Shown one piece after another: positions 24,730-33,836 of a stretch of 64,000 nucleotides of DNA (the first letter of the stretch is position 1; each line of letters starts with the position of its first letter). The position numbers were made by a program, and so were the translations under genes. Source of the DNA: Bacillus sp. RAR_GA_16. Lineage in GTDB: Bacteria > Bacillota > Bacilli > Bacillales > Guptibacillaceae. The notes beneath the pieces were generated by a model. It did no database searches. It had not been told where the DNA came from and saw only the letters and a list, made by a program, of their open reading frames with translations. The stretch spans positions 1-64,000 of the forward strand of contig NZ_JAIUKZ010000001.1 of the NCBI RefSeq assembly GCF_020165985.1. The letters are read 5' to 3'.

Positions 24730-25478
24730 AACAGCACCTCCATTCCTTCTACGCTCGCCCCGAGCACGTCTCCTGTTATGCCGTTAAACCAACTGACAAT
24801 TTTTCGTTTCATCCATAGCGCCACAATAAGAGTCATCAGGCTAAGGAGCACCGTTAGTCCCATCGCTTTAAGTGAAATCATCGCCGCAATGCCAATGATC
24901 AGCAGCCAATAAATCGGATAAATCCAAAGGCAGGATCGCTTTACTCCATTTTGAAAAAAAGCGGCAAGTCCCTCTGCTTTTGCCGGCTGAATCTGAACGA
25001 GAAAGATCCCCATCACACTTTTGCTAAAAAAGGGAACGAGCAGGACGAAAAGATACGTCAGTTCACTTGCTCTCTGTGCGATTTCGTAGAGAAACAGAAA
25101 TTTTGCAGCAAGAAGGATGATCACGGAAAGCACCCCAAAAGCACCAGTGCGCGGATCTTTCATAATTTCAAGGCGTTTCTCAAGGTCACGATAAGAAAAA
25201 AATGCGTCGCTTGCGTCCATCCATCCGTCAAGGTGAAGACCGCCTGTTAACACGATCATAAACAACCAGACAAAAAACGTGATCGATAGCGTTGAAAATG
25301 GTGTCCATTGAAGGAGCGCGTACAGAAGGCCTGACGCGAGCAATCCCTGAAGAAGTCCGAGCAATGGAAACGTTTGGACAGATCGCGTTAGCTGCTTTTG
25401 CCCCATCGGGATTTCGCGCCGAATGGGAATGACGGTAAAAAACTGAAGGTTAATCAGCATCCCCTGCCACACGTTCAT
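24687..25478 (-). CDS. cobS: Cobalamin synthase CobS (adenosylcobinamide-GDP ribazoletransferase)
   Basis: CobS is the membrane enzyme that joins adenosylcobinamide-GDP with alpha-ribazole (phosphate). The 263-residue protein has multiple membrane spans and the family motifs LQFFTVIPI near the start and GGLHLDGWMDASDAFFS, with acidic residues binding metal, plus RTGAFGVLSV. The ATG at 25478 overlaps the cobQ stop (ATGA) and has GGGGCGGAGCG upstream. It lies between cobQ and cobC. Confidence 0.93.
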   Translation of the reverse strand: MNVWQGMLINLQFFTVIPIRREIPMGQKQLTRSVQTFPLLGLLQGLLASGLLYALLQWTPFSTLSITFFVWLFMIVLTGGLHLDGWMDASDAFFSYRDLEKRLEIMKDPRTGAFGVLSVIILLAAKFLFLYEIAQRASELTYLFVLLVPFFSKSVMGIFLVQIQPAKAEGLAAFFQNGVKRSCLWIYPIYWLLIIGIAAMISLKAMGLTVLLSLMTLIVALWMKRKIVSWFNGITGDVLGASVEGMEVLLWMSVWLLHYFVMG

Positions 25479-26962
25479 CGCTCCGCCCCTGTGAACATCA
25501 AGTCTTTGATAAGCCCCCATTTTAAATATGGCTTCAAGTCATTTGCGAGCTCGTCATACGTCTTTTCTTTCAGTTCCCTGTGGTTGATTTGCTTCTGCGG
25601 AGGAAGGCCTTTTTTTACTCTAAGACCATTCAGCCACAGCGTCCGCCACGCATCATTATGAAAAAGATGATGCAAGTACGTCCCAATCACGCGACCATTT
25701 TCTCCATAGTAACCTTCTGAACGATCACCTAGCTTGAGGAAAGGTTTTTCCGGTTGGGTAAAAGCCGTTTCGCCAAGATGAATTTCATAGCCGCTCATCG
25801 GCGCATCGAGATCTGTTGCCCTGTGAAGCGCACCATCGATGCGAATCGTAGTTTTCTTTTCGTGAAAGAACGTTTTCGCTGGAATGAGGCCAAATCCGCT
25901 CATTTTCGCGCCTGGGTTTCCGGTATCAGATCCGTACTCATCAATTAATTCGTCCGTTAGCATTTGAGAGCCACCGCAGATTCCGACGATGTGCCCACCA
26001 CGTTTTTGGAACGTTTGTAACGCCTCATCAAATCCTTTTTTCTTTAACCATGCGAGATCACTCATCGTGCTTTTCGTTCCGGGAATGATGATGGCGTCAG
26101 GTTCGCCCAGTTCACGTGGTTCCTGGACCCATCGCACCGTGACGTCTTCCTCGTTAAACGGCTCCATGTCGCTATAATTGGAGAGGAACGGGAGCTGGAT
26201 CACCGCAATCTCTACCGCGCCATTTTTATGTAAAAAACGATCCTGGAGTGAGAGCGAATCTTCGCCTTCAACACGATGATGAACGTATGGCAAGACGCCG
26301 AGAATCGGGATGCCCGTTCGTTTTTCAAGCCATGTGATGCCGTCTTCGAAAAGCGCCGGGTCACCACGAAATTTGTTAATCAGGATTCCTTTTACTCGCG
26401 AACGTTCTTCCTCCTCAAGCAGTTCGAGCGTGCCGACAATGCTCGCGAACACGCCACCGCGATCAATATCAGCGACAAGCAGAACGGGAACGTCCGCCAT
26501 CTCCGCTACTTTCATGTTCACAAGCTCACGATCTTTTAGATTCACTTCAACTGGACTGCCCGCCCCTTCCATCACGACAACGTCATACGCTTTTTCTAAG
26601 TGATCAAGCGCAAGGGAGATACTTTCAAGTCCCATCTCGTAGTACGACTGACGGTAATCTTTCCCGGATAGCGTTCGGTAAGAGGTGCCGAACTGAATGA
26701 CTTCTGCATGCTGGTCGGAGCGAGGCTTAAGCAGAATCGGATTCATCCAGACGCTTGCCTCTGTTCGCGCCGCCTCCGCCTGAGCGCCCTGCGCCCGGCC
26801 GATTTCTTTTCCTTCTAGCGTGACGTAGGAGTTATTTGACATGTTTTGCGATTTAAACGGGGCAACCGCATAGCCTTCATTTGAGAGAAGGCGACAAAAT
26901 GCTGTCACGATCAGGCTTTTTCCAACGTCCGAGGCCGTTCCCTGGATCATGATGCCGTTCAT
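25475..26962 (-). CDS. cobQ: Cobyric acid synthase CobQ
   Basis: CobQ amidates four carboxylates of adenosylcobyrinic acid diamide with glutamine and ATP. The 495-residue protein opens MNGIMIQGTASDVGKSL (P-loop-like), contains SQNMSNNSYVT, and has a C-terminal class I-like amidotransferase domain with the nucleophile Cys in VGICGGSQML and a conserved His in IGTYLHHLF. AAAGGAGCAGGCGT precedes the ATG at 26962, and the start overlaps the cobU stop by 4 bases. Its presence is notable because the cluster lacks the earlier corrin-ring genes, so its substrate must be imported or made elsewhere. Confidence 0.93.
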   Translation of the reverse strand: MNGIMIQGTASDVGKSLIVTAFCRLLSNEGYAVAPFKSQNMSNNSYVTLEGKEIGRAQGAQAEAARTEASVWMNPILLKPRSDQHAEVIQFGTSYRTLSGKDYRQSYYEMGLESISLALDHLEKAYDVVVMEGAGSPVEVNLKDRELVNMKVAEMADVPVLLVADIDRGGVFASIVGTLELLEEEERSRVKGILINKFRGDPALFEDGITWLEKRTGIPILGVLPYVHHRVEGEDSLSLQDRFLHKNGAVEIAVIQLPFLSNYSDMEPFNEEDVTVRWVQEPRELGEPDAIIIPGTKSTMSDLAWLKKKGFDEALQTFQKRGGHIVGICGGSQMLTDELIDEYGSDTGNPGAKMSGFGLIPAKTFFHEKKTTIRIDGALHRATDLDAPMSGYEIHLGETAFTQPEKPFLKLGDRSEGYYGENGRVIGTYLHHLFHNDAWRTLWLNGLRVKKGLPPQKQINHRELKEKTYDELANDLKPYLKWGLIKDLMFTGAER

Positions 26963-27501
26963 ACGCCTGCTCCTTTCATGAGTCGCGGGATGCCATTTTC
27001 CACTAAATACGCCTCGTCTGCTTGAGAGACAATCCATTGATGGAGCTCGCCAAGTTGCCGAGCATAACTCTCAACGCCGCTGGTTAACGGCTCAAATGTT
27101 AATTCATTGCTCACAATGATCAGGGCGTTTGCGCGTTCCCTAAGTTTTTCGATGCCAGACTGAATTTTTTGTTTCGTCTCCTGTTGAAGTGTGCCATCTT
27201 TCTGAAACAGTTCATTTGAAAGAAGCGTCGTTACGCAATCGAGAAGGACGACCGATTGTTCGTTCAAACTTGCTGCCGCGCTTCCAATATCCGTTGGGCA
27301 TTCCACTGTTTCCCATGGAACATTTTTAGAGGCGCGGTCGTGCTGGTGCCGGCTGATGCGTTCCTTCATTTCCTTGTCGCTCGGCTCTCCGCATGCGAGA
27401 TAGTGAAGCGTACCGTTCTCACGGAGCGAAGCCGCTCGCCTTTCCGCAAAGCGACTTTTTCCACTTCGCACGCCACCTGTTATAAAAATGAGCTGCGCCA
27501 T
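26959..27501 (-). CDS. cobU: Bifunctional adenosylcobinamide kinase/guanylyltransferase CobU
   Basis: CobU phosphorylates adenosylcobinamide and then adds GMP from GTP. The 180-residue protein has the canonical FITGGVRSGKSRFAE P-loop at the N-terminus, the RISRHQHDRA segment carrying the histidine guanylylation site, and VVLLDCVTTLLSN as Walker B. GGAGGTGTTAGCAAC precedes its ATG, which lies inside the end of cobD (22-base overlap). Size is normal for CobU. This is the true CobU of the operon, in contrast to the short divergent copy at 23732-24166. Confidence 0.95.
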   Translation of the reverse strand: MAQLIFITGGVRSGKSRFAERRAASLRENGTLHYLACGEPSDKEMKERISRHQHDRASKNVPWETVECPTDIGSAAASLNEQSVVLLDCVTTLLSNELFQKDGTLQQETKQKIQSGIEKLRERANALIIVSNELTFEPLTSGVESYARQLGELHQWIVSQADEAYLVENGIPRLMKGAGV

Positions 27502-28550
27502 GTTGCTAACACCTCCATTAACCGATCGTTTTCATCAGGCGTTCGGACCGCAAATCGTAGCCACCTGCCATCAAGACCAGGAAAATTTTCCGTATGTCTT
27601 GGGATCATCCCGTTTTGCATCAAATAGCGCATAAGTGGTTCTTGATCGTCTCTTTCTGGATCGCGCAGGAGATAAAAGTTGACGCTCGATTTTGAGTAAA
27701 TAAAGTTCTTTTGATTAAAAAAATGAAAGCACCTTTCTCGTTCTTGTTCGATAAGATGATGGGTTTGTGCTACATAATCATGTTCTTCAAGACAGAGCTC
27801 GCCAGCTCTCAGTGCGAGAGCATTCACACTCCAGTGCGGCTGAAGCTTTTTGATCGCTTCGATCACGCTAGGGTGCGCCATCATGTAGCCGAGGCGAAGT
27901 CCTGGAATGGCGTACATTTTTGTTAATGAACGAAGGATAACTAGGTTCGAAAACGTGTCGAGAAGAGATGAAAACGATGATTCATCGGATAAAAAGTCAG
28001 CGAAGGCTTCATCAATGACCACCTTGCAATCGTGCTGTTCGGAAGCTTCCAATAGTGAAAGAACGGAAGCCGGGTCGTAAGCGACGCCGGTTGGATTGTT
28101 TGGCGAACATAGAAAAACTGCATCCGCGTGTTTTTCCGTTAAGTGAGAACCTAACGTCCATTCCCCTTCCGCGAGCGTGTGATATGTCACTTCGCATCCA
28201 GCACTCCGGCACGCTTCTTCGTACTCAGAAAAAGCTGGCTGAACGATGCAAACGCGTTTCCCAGCGAGAAAACGTCCGACAAGGGTAATGAGCTCAGCGC
28301 CACCGTTTCCGATCAGGAGTTGGTTCGCCTGAACATCATGGTGACTGGCGAGCTTAGCGGTTAATGTCACCGCATGTGGATCAGGGTACGTTGTCATCAG
28401 TTCAAAAGCGTCCTGCCAATTTTCCTTAAGAGCAGGCGGAGGACCGAGCGGGTTTAGGTTCGCACTGAAATCAATCGTTCGTTCAGGTTGGTCGATTTGG
28501 AGTGCTTCGTATAAGTAGTGAGCGTTAGCGCCATGTGATGGTAGCGTCAA
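27480..28550 (-). CDS. cobD: Threonine-phosphate decarboxylase-like aminotransferase CobD
   Basis: CobD makes (R)-1-amino-2-propanol phosphate from L-threonine phosphate for the cobinamide side chain. This PLP protein of fold type I (~356 residues) shows LPSHGANAHYLYEAL, SANLNPLGPP, LCSPNNPTG, VVIDEAFADF, and the PLP lysine in LRSLTKMYAIPGLRLGY. The TTG at 28550 is chosen because GGAGGG sits 8 bases upstream and homologs begin near this point; an ATG five codons earlier overlaps that site. The gene overlaps cbiB by about 26 bases. Confidence 0.9.
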   Translation of the reverse strand: MTLPSHGANAHYLYEALQIDQPERTIDFSANLNPLGPPPALKENWQDAFELMTTYPDPHAVTLTAKLASHHDVQANQLLIGNGGAELITLVGRFLAGKRVCIVQPAFSEYEEACRSAGCEVTYHTLAEGEWTLGSHLTEKHADAVFLCSPNNPTGVAYDPASVLSLLEASEQHDCKVVIDEAFADFLSDESSFSSLLDTFSNLVILRSLTKMYAIPGLRLGYMMAHPSVIEAIKKLQPHWSVNALALRAGELCLEEHDYVAQTHHLIEQERERCFHFFNQKNFIYSKSSVNFYLLRDPERDDQEPLMRYLMQNGMIPRHTENFPGLDGRWLRFAVRTPDENDRLMEVLATWRSSFL

Positions 28551-29490
28551 AGAGTAGCCCTCCAATCCAGAGTAAGAGTAAAAAGAGAATGGTTGTGCGA
28601 TTCATAATGGTGATCGCTTTTGGAATGTGGATCGCGCTCAGCTTCATGATCGGGTCTCCCATTCGCGCACGGTTCGAGACAACGCCTTTGTACGTGTTTA
28701 CCCCACCAAGCTGAACACCAAGAATCGCGGCCGTTGCCGCTTCACCCCAGCCACTGTTCGGGCTCGGATGCTGTCTCGCATCGCGAAAGAGTACGTGCCA
28801 CGCCCGACCGCTCGAGGTGTGCGCAGGCTTTTGGACAAGCATCATACAAAGACCGGTGAGCCGAGCGGGAATCCAGTTCACGACATCATCAAGCTTTGCT
28901 GAAGCGTATCCAAATGCTTCGTATTTTTCGTTTCGATAGCCGACCATAGAATCGCATGTGTTGATGGCTCGGTAGGCCATCGCCCCAATACTTCCACCAA
29001 TGAGCGCCCAGAAAAGCGGTGCAGTAATGCCGTCGCTTGTGTTTTCAGCGACCGTTTCAACCGTGCCGCGCACGACTTCACTTTCGTCGAGGTGTGCAGT
29101 GTCACGTCCGACGATCCAGGAAAGCTTTTCGCGCGCTTCCGTCATGTTGTTCGTTTGAAGAGGCTGATAGACGTCGAGCGCCGCACTTCTTAGGCTTTTT
29201 TGAGCGATGGTGGTGGCGATTAGAACGGCTTCATAGAAAATACCGACGAGCGTGTGCACGGTGTAAGCGAGATACACCGTAAAACCAGTTATCGCCATAA
29301 CGATGATCAGTACGGTACCTATCATGAAGACCCCGTTTCGCTTGCGGTGGTTTCCGTGATTCCAATGTTTATCGAGAAAGCCAATCAGCATGCCAAATCC
29401 TTTTACCGGGTGTGGCCATTTTGGCGGATCACCGATCAGACGATCGAGGAAAAACGCCACCGTGATCGCAAGCAGGTGATTCAGAATCAT
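28525..29490 (-). CDS. cbiB: Adenosylcobinamide-phosphate synthase CbiB
   Basis: CbiB is a membrane protein that attaches aminopropanol (phosphate) to adenosylcobyric acid. The 321-residue sequence starts with a hydrophobic segment and FFLDRLIGDPPKWPHPVKGFG, the family hallmark. VGRDTAHLDESEVVRGTVET, AENTSDGITAPLFWALIGG and NTCDSMVGYRN follow, and NWIPARLTG is also conserved. About five membrane spans are visible. Its start overlaps the end of the btuD-cbiZ gene by 4 bases. It acts between CbiZ/CobQ products and CobU. Confidence 0.94.
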   Translation of the reverse strand: MILNHLLAITVAFFLDRLIGDPPKWPHPVKGFGMLIGFLDKHWNHGNHRKRNGVFMIGTVLIIVMAITGFTVYLAYTVHTLVGIFYEAVLIATTIAQKSLRSAALDVYQPLQTNNMTEAREKLSWIVGRDTAHLDESEVVRGTVETVAENTSDGITAPLFWALIGGSIGAMAYRAINTCDSMVGYRNEKYEAFGYASAKLDDVVNWIPARLTGLCMMLVQKPAHTSSGRAWHVLFRDARQHPSPNSGWGEAATAAILGVQLGGVNTYKGVVSNRARMGDPIMKLSAIHIPKAITIMNRTTILFLLLLWIGGLLFDATITWR

Positions 29491-30956
29491 CGGGACAGCC
29501 TCTTGCGATAATGTTCAAGCGCCTCTGTCGTAGAAGCGTAAACGCCTTCGCTAATCAATTTCCCAAGCGTTGTGATGGTGCCCGCATACGCCTGATGCCC
29601 GCCCCGCTGCGTGGCTGCAATGAGAATGCTGTCGGTAGACGTTCCCGTCGCCGTGGTGCCTGTCACCGCGTCTTTTACTTGCTGGTCGTGCAGCACTTTG
29701 ACCTTCGCTTCCGTTGCCGTCATGATGCTTTGGATGAACGCTTCGTCGGTAAGCGTGCCGTTCACGAAAACCCACGTATTGATCGTGCCAGGGAGCGGCT
29801 CATAGGCGTGTTCACGGCTTTTCGAGGCATCAACGGCATTGCCAACGCCAGCGGTGACGACGACAAAAACGGAAACGCCCTCGTCTTCGATGAAGCGATA
29901 AGCGACGTCTTCCAGTCGAACGGCCGTCATCATGCCGACCGTTTCTGTTGGATCGATGCCGTGATCTTCGAGAATGCGGGTCATCTCCCCTTTGTGGTCG
30001 GAGCAGTTATACGTTTTATCAACGTGACGGTTCACGAATGTGCGGTACCACCCTGTTCCTGAGCCGACGACGCCTGATGACATCGTTCGAAGCGGGAAAG
30101 GGGCGTTTAGCGTAATCATGTCTTTTTGATGCGTGAGACATTTTTCTGTAATGTGCAGATCACTTAAATCCTCCGCTTGCTTTTCCGGTAGCAGCAGCAT
30201 TTGTGGCTTTGGCACGGTTGGATGCGGATGTTTCTCAATTTTTGTACGATAAACAGACTGAATGCGCGCTTCGTTTAAGACGTCATTCGGCTTGTTGTGC
30301 AGATTGATTTTCCCGTTTTCAAGTAGGAGCAGTCGGTCGCAGTATAGTCCAGCCAAATTCAGGTCGTGAAAAATGGAAATCACCGTAAGTCCCTGCTCAC
30401 GCGTCCACTTTTTTAATAGATCGAGCAGTTCTTTTTGATAAGAAAGATCCAGGTGATTTGTCGGCTCGTCTAGCAAAAGAATTTCTGGTTCTTGGGCAAG
30501 CGCCTGGGCGAGAAAGACGCGCTGGCGCTCGCCGCCTGAAAGTTCGTTCACGTAGTGATCCTGGAACATTGAAATGCCGGTTTGCGCCATCGTGCGTTGT
30601 ACGACTTCCTCATCATGTTCGCTCCACGATTGGAACCAGCCGGATTGGTGGGCGTAGCGGCCGAGCGAAACGGTTTCTTTCACGGTATAGGGAAAAGCCT
30701 GTTCTGCGTGCTGAGGCAGGACGGCGAGCACACGTGCCAGCTGTTTCGCTGAGTAGCTTGCGATCGGCTTTTCTTTTAGCGAAATCGATCCGGATTTTGC
30801 CTTTAAAATACCGCTGATCATTTTGAAAATCGTTGTTTTGCCGCTTCCGTTTGGTCCAACGATTCCGAGCAGCTCACCTCTTTCCACCTCAAACGAGATG
30901 TTGTCGAGCACGTCGTGACCGGGATATCCTCCTGTAACAGATTGTACGCTTAGCAT
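29487..30956 (-). CDS. Fusion of corrinoid ABC ATPase (BtuD-like) and adenosylcobinamide amidohydrolase (CbiZ)
   Basis: Residues ~1-255 form an ABC ATPase of the FecE/BtuD type: Walker A GIVGPNGSGKTT, signature ELSGGERQRVFLA, Walker B ILLLDEPTNHLDL. From about residue 270 the protein continues as CbiZ, which cleaves the aminopropanol arm of imported cobinamides to give cobyric acid: LRTMSSGVVGSGTGWYRTF, TAGVGNAVDAS and ATQRGGHQAYAGT are visible. Total length is 489 residues, fitting a true fusion, with no frame break. CbiZ lets the cell remodel cobamides with foreign lower ligands. Similar fusions are known in Bacillus halodurans. Confidence 0.9.
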   Translation of the reverse strand: MLSVQSVTGGYPGHDVLDNISFEVERGELLGIVGPNGSGKTTIFKMISGILKAKSGSISLKEKPIASYSAKQLARVLAVLPQHAEQAFPYTVKETVSLGRYAHQSGWFQSWSEHDEEVVQRTMAQTGISMFQDHYVNELSGGERQRVFLAQALAQEPEILLLDEPTNHLDLSYQKELLDLLKKWTREQGLTVISIFHDLNLAGLYCDRLLLLENGKINLHNKPNDVLNEARIQSVYRTKIEKHPHPTVPKPQMLLLPEKQAEDLSDLHITEKCLTHQKDMITLNAPFPLRTMSSGVVGSGTGWYRTFVNRHVDKTYNCSDHKGEMTRILEDHGIDPTETVGMMTAVRLEDVAYRFIEDEGVSVFVVVTAGVGNAVDASKSREHAYEPLPGTINTWVFVNGTLTDEAFIQSIMTATEAKVKVLHDQQVKDAVTGTTATGTSTDSILIAATQRGGHQAYAGTITTLGKLISEGVYASTTEALEHYRKRLSR

Positions 30957-30958
30957 GC

Positions 30959-32020
30959 TTATCCTCTACTTTCTTTCCGTCTTCTAATTAATATAATCGC
31001 AAACACCGGCGCACCGATGAGCGATGTGATGACCCCAATCGGAAGCTCCGTTGGTGAAATGATTGTGCGCGAGATCAAGTCGGCAACGATCAGAAAAGCG
31101 GCGCCGAGTAAAATCGAGAGCGGCAGTAAATGGCGGTGATCCGGTCCCCATAGAAGGCGCGTTAAATGCGGGATCACAAGGCCAACGAAGCCAATCGTTC
31201 CAGATACAGCGACGGCTGCTCCAGTTAAAATGGAGCCACCGATCAGAATCCATAGTTTTCGTTTGGCGACATTGACGCCAATATGCTGGGCGCGTTCTTC
31301 CCCAAATGACATGGCATTGAGCTCTTTTGTGCTAAAAAGGAGAATGCCGGAGCCAATGATGAAAAAGGGCAGCATAATTCCGATATACTCCCACCCGCGC
31401 ATGGACACACTTCCAAGAAGCCAGCCGATAATCTGTCTTAATTCCTCTCCAGTTAGGGCGATCATGAGTGACAGTAGCGAGCCTAGGAAGGAGCTAAAGA
31501 CGATGCCAGTAAGAATGATTGTCTCGACGCGCATCGAGCGTTCGATTTGTCTCGCAAAAAAGAGCACGAGAAAAATCGTCAGAATCGATGCGGCGATGCT
31601 CATGACCGGTAGTGTAAACATGCCGACAAACGGAATCGATAAGTTTAAAAAGAGCACGAGCACGGCGCCGACCGATGCACCTGATGAAACGCCGAGTACG
31701 TAGGGATCGGCTAATGGATTTCGTAGTAAACCTTGAAAGGCGGCTCCTGCTATCGCAAGAGACGCCCCCACAAGACCTGCCAAAATGACGCGCGGCAGGC
31801 GAATATCCATCACAATCGTCGTAAACATCGGATCCGTTTTTCCTAAGGAAGGAAGGTGAAGCACTTCTGTTCCGATTAATTTTAAAATCGTGAGCACCGG
31901 AACGGAAACGGTACCGATGGAAATGCCAAGTAGCATCGCGACGATTAATAGCGCTGTGGCAATTGGGTAGGCAATGAAGCGTTTATTCAGCAAAAACATC
32001 CGGGTAAACCGCTTTTGCAA
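30959..32020 (-). CDS. btuC: Corrinoid ABC transporter permease BtuC (FecCD family)
   Basis: This 353-residue membrane protein has about ten spans of the FecCD type and contains RLPRVILAGLVGASLAIAGA, NPLADPYVLGVSSGASVGAV and GFVGLVIPHLTRLLWGPDHR, the ATPase-contact loop. The start is taken as a TTG at 32020 with GGAG nine bases upstream; an ATG at 31999 is another option. The gene overlaps btuF by 38 bases at the first start. It works with the BtuF lipoprotein and the ATPase fused to CbiZ. Corrinoid specificity is inferred from the riboswitch and cluster. Confidence 0.9.
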   Translation of the reverse strand: MQKRFTRMFLLNKRFIAYPIATALLIVAMLLGISIGTVSVPVLTILKLIGTEVLHLPSLGKTDPMFTTIVMDIRLPRVILAGLVGASLAIAGAAFQGLLRNPLADPYVLGVSSGASVGAVLVLFLNLSIPFVGMFTLPVMSIAASILTIFLVLFFARQIERSMRVETIILTGIVFSSFLGSLLSLMIALTGEELRQIIGWLLGSVSMRGWEYIGIMLPFFIIGSGILLFSTKELNAMSFGEERAQHIGVNVAKRKLWILIGGSILTGAAVAVSGTIGFVGLVIPHLTRLLWGPDHRHLLPLSILLGAAFLIVADLISRTIISPTELPIGVITSLIGAPVFAIILIRRRKESRG

Positions 32021-32966
32021 GTTCCTCTACTCCTTCAACGAGACGAGGGCCTGAGCGCGTCACAAGGTCAGAGTGCACGTCGACAACCTGCTCTTCTTTC
32101 ACAGCCGTTACGTCCTGCCAGCCGTCGCGGCTTAACACTTGCTTGATCGGATTCTCTGTATAATAACCGTACGTTGTGATGATCACGTCTGGGTTTGCTT
32201 TAATGATGGCTTCTTGATCAATTTGGTTCCAGCCGTCCTGGTCATGCGTCACGTTCTTGGCGTGAATCATCGTCAGCATGTCATCCATGAACGTGTTTTT
32301 CCCTGGAGAGAAGATTTCAGGTGCAGGAGCGACTTCAACAAAGACCTCTTTCTCATCGTCTTCCGAAATTTCTTCTGCTTTTGCTTGAATGTCTTCGAGC
32401 TGCTGCTTCATGTCACTGATGGTTGTTTCTGCTTGTTCCATTTCCCCTGTTGCTTGTCCGATCATTTCGATCGAATCATACACGCCGTCAAAGCTTGTCG
32501 CGTCGTTTACAACAAGAACAGTGATGCCCGCGTCGCGAAGCTGTTGTAGACCTGCTTCTGAGTTATGCGCGCTTGAGCCGTGGGCAAGTACGAGATCGGG
32601 CTTCAGTGAAATGATTTTTTCAACGTTAAACTCCATGCCGCCGATTTTTTCAATGTCAGCCGTTTCTTCGGGATAGTTTGCGAAATCAGAAACGCCAACG
32701 AGTTCCTCACCAGCGCCGAGGTCGAAGAGGATTTCCGTGTTACTTGGAATGAGGGAGACAATTTTCTCAGGATCTTTCTCGATCGTCACTTCCTCATCGA
32801 GCGCATCGGTAATCGTTACCGGGAAAACGCTATCTTTTGTTGATTCAGCTTGGTCAGTTGTTGCATTTCCTTCATTTGTTGCACTATTTTCCTCGTTTGC
32901 ACCGCAACCGGCGATGATTCCTGTGACGAGAAAAAGTAAAACAAGTAGTGAGTAGAGCTTTTTCAT
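31983..32966 (-). CDS. btuF: Corrinoid-binding lipoprotein BtuF
   Basis: This 327-residue type III solute-binding protein begins with a lipoprotein signal, LLVLLFLVTGIIAGCGAN, with the lipobox cysteine at about residue 21. VSLIPSNTEILFDLGAGEELVGVSDF is typical of BtuF-like periplasmic-binding proteins, and a long helical spine (MEQAETTISDMKQQLEDIQ) joins the lobes. It is the first gene of the operon, directly behind a cobalamin riboswitch, which supports vitamin B12 or cobinamide as ligand. The start ATG is preceded by AGGAGGAGAAACACAC. Confidence 0.92.
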   Translation of the reverse strand: MKKLYSLLVLLFLVTGIIAGCGANEENSATNEGNATTDQAESTKDSVFPVTITDALDEEVTIEKDPEKIVSLIPSNTEILFDLGAGEELVGVSDFANYPEETADIEKIGGMEFNVEKIISLKPDLVLAHGSSAHNSEAGLQQLRDAGITVLVVNDATSFDGVYDSIEMIGQATGEMEQAETTISDMKQQLEDIQAKAEEISEDDEKEVFVEVAPAPEIFSPGKNTFMDDMLTMIHAKNVTHDQDGWNQIDQEAIIKANPDVIITTYGYYTENPIKQVLSRDGWQDVTAVKEEQVVDVHSDLVTRSGPRLVEGVEELAKAVYPDVFAE

Positions 32967-33000
32967 GTGTGTTTCTCCTCCTGTACTGTGTCTCTAAACG

Positions 33001-33275
33001 AAAAAAATCCCCACGCCGGAGGGCATGGAGATGGTCGAATGGAAGTAACGGTGCATGTAGCACCTGAATCCGTTCGCACATCCCTATCCTCGTAGGCTGT
33101 TCGCGCTTGATTCAGGCAGGTCTCCTGGCTCATGGTTCTCGCGTGCTGCTCCTTCCCATTCGTTGTGCGAACAGTGGATTCTGCAGCAAGCGACCATTTA
33201 CAGTGGCGGGACCGCGCTGGAATTGCACCAGCTTCCCTTTTAAGTCTTCTTTGAAAAGACACCTGAATCGATCAC
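33001..33275 (-). promoter_or_regulatory. Cobalamin (AdoCbl) riboswitch with transcription terminator
   Basis: On the minus strand the leader contains the conserved elements in order: GGGAAGC near 33235, CCGCCACTG near 33205, GGGAAGG near 33155, and the B12 box GAGCCAGGAGACCTGCCT at about 33115-33130. An expression-platform hairpin, CCATGCC-CTCC-GGCGTGG followed by TTTTTTT, lies at 33001-33027, about 35 bases before btuF. This is the classical arrangement in which bound adenosylcobalamin favours termination. A TATAAT -10 candidate lies at 33304-33299. The switch should control all genes from btuF to cblS. Confidence 0.93.
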
Positions 33276-33339
33276 TATGGACTTTCGTAACACGTTCTAT
33301 TATACATGATTGTACGAGGAGGGGGAACTGTTGTCTTTT

Positions 33340-33362
33340 TAGGGGGTCAGGCTCCTCCCTGG
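33340..33362. repeat. Degenerate copy of palindrome B
   Basis: TAGGGGGTCAGGCTC matches the left arm, preceded by the usual TTGTCTTTT. The right arm is altered to CTCCCTGGCACC, so pairing is largely lost. It lies between the riboswitch promoter and the ferritin-like gene. Confidence 0.6.
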
Positions 33363-33380
33363 CACCGCACGACTTTACTA

Positions 33381-33791
33381 CTACCTTCTCTTCGTTAAGA
33401 AATACAAAAACCAGACAGCATGGTTTTGCTCATCTAAAGCTGCTCCAGTAAATGCCTCTTTGATGAAGGGGTTATTCGTTTGATCGGCCACTCTTCGATA
33501 GAAATCAGCTGCGTTTTGCTCATCGTTCAGAGAGGCATCAAGGCCCGCCCAATAGTTTGTCGGACATTCCTCGGTTAGCTGAGGGGAAGGCTCTTGACCC
33601 GTCAGTTGGGTGTAAATAGACTTAAACAATTTAAAGTGCCTTTTCTCGTCTTTTCGTATTTCAAGGATACGATTTCGCTCCGTTTCATTTGGAGCGAGCT
33701 GAGCTAACTTTTTGTAACACTGAATGGCGCTATATTCTCCGTTAATGGCCGTCGCAATGTCTTCTTCGAGGGTGCGATAGTATGGGTACAT
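33381..33791 (-). CDS. Ferritin-like domain protein
   Basis: This 136-residue helical protein begins MYPYYRTLEEDIATAINGEY. It shows paired metal-ligand-like motifs of the ferritin-like superfamily: E in INGEYSAIQCY, E-x2-H in RKDEKRHFKLF, a second E in NDEQNAADFY, and E-x2-H as LDEQNHAVWF. Such small rubrerythrin-like proteins bind di-iron or are spore/stress associated in Bacillus; the exact role is unknown. AAAAAGGAGTTCGATC marks the start at 33791. A much longer frame extending upstream is only read-through of repeat elements. Confidence 0.75.
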   Translation of the reverse strand: MYPYYRTLEEDIATAINGEYSAIQCYKKLAQLAPNETERNRILEIRKDEKRHFKLFKSIYTQLTGQEPSPQLTEECPTNYWAGLDASLNDEQNAADFYRRVADQTNNPFIKEAFTGAALDEQNHAVWFLYFLTKRR

Positions 33792-33836
33792 GATCGAACT
33801 CCTTTTTGGGGATGTGATAGGCACAGTATATGGGAG

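Noticed and set aside
26959-27501. cobU as a gene broken into two copies with 23732-24166
   Set aside because: Each has its own P-loop and start; they are paralogs, not halves.
29511-30062. 183-residue open frame on the + strand
   Set aside because: It lies entirely antisense to the well-supported btuD-cbiZ fusion, has no ribosome site and no recognisable domain.
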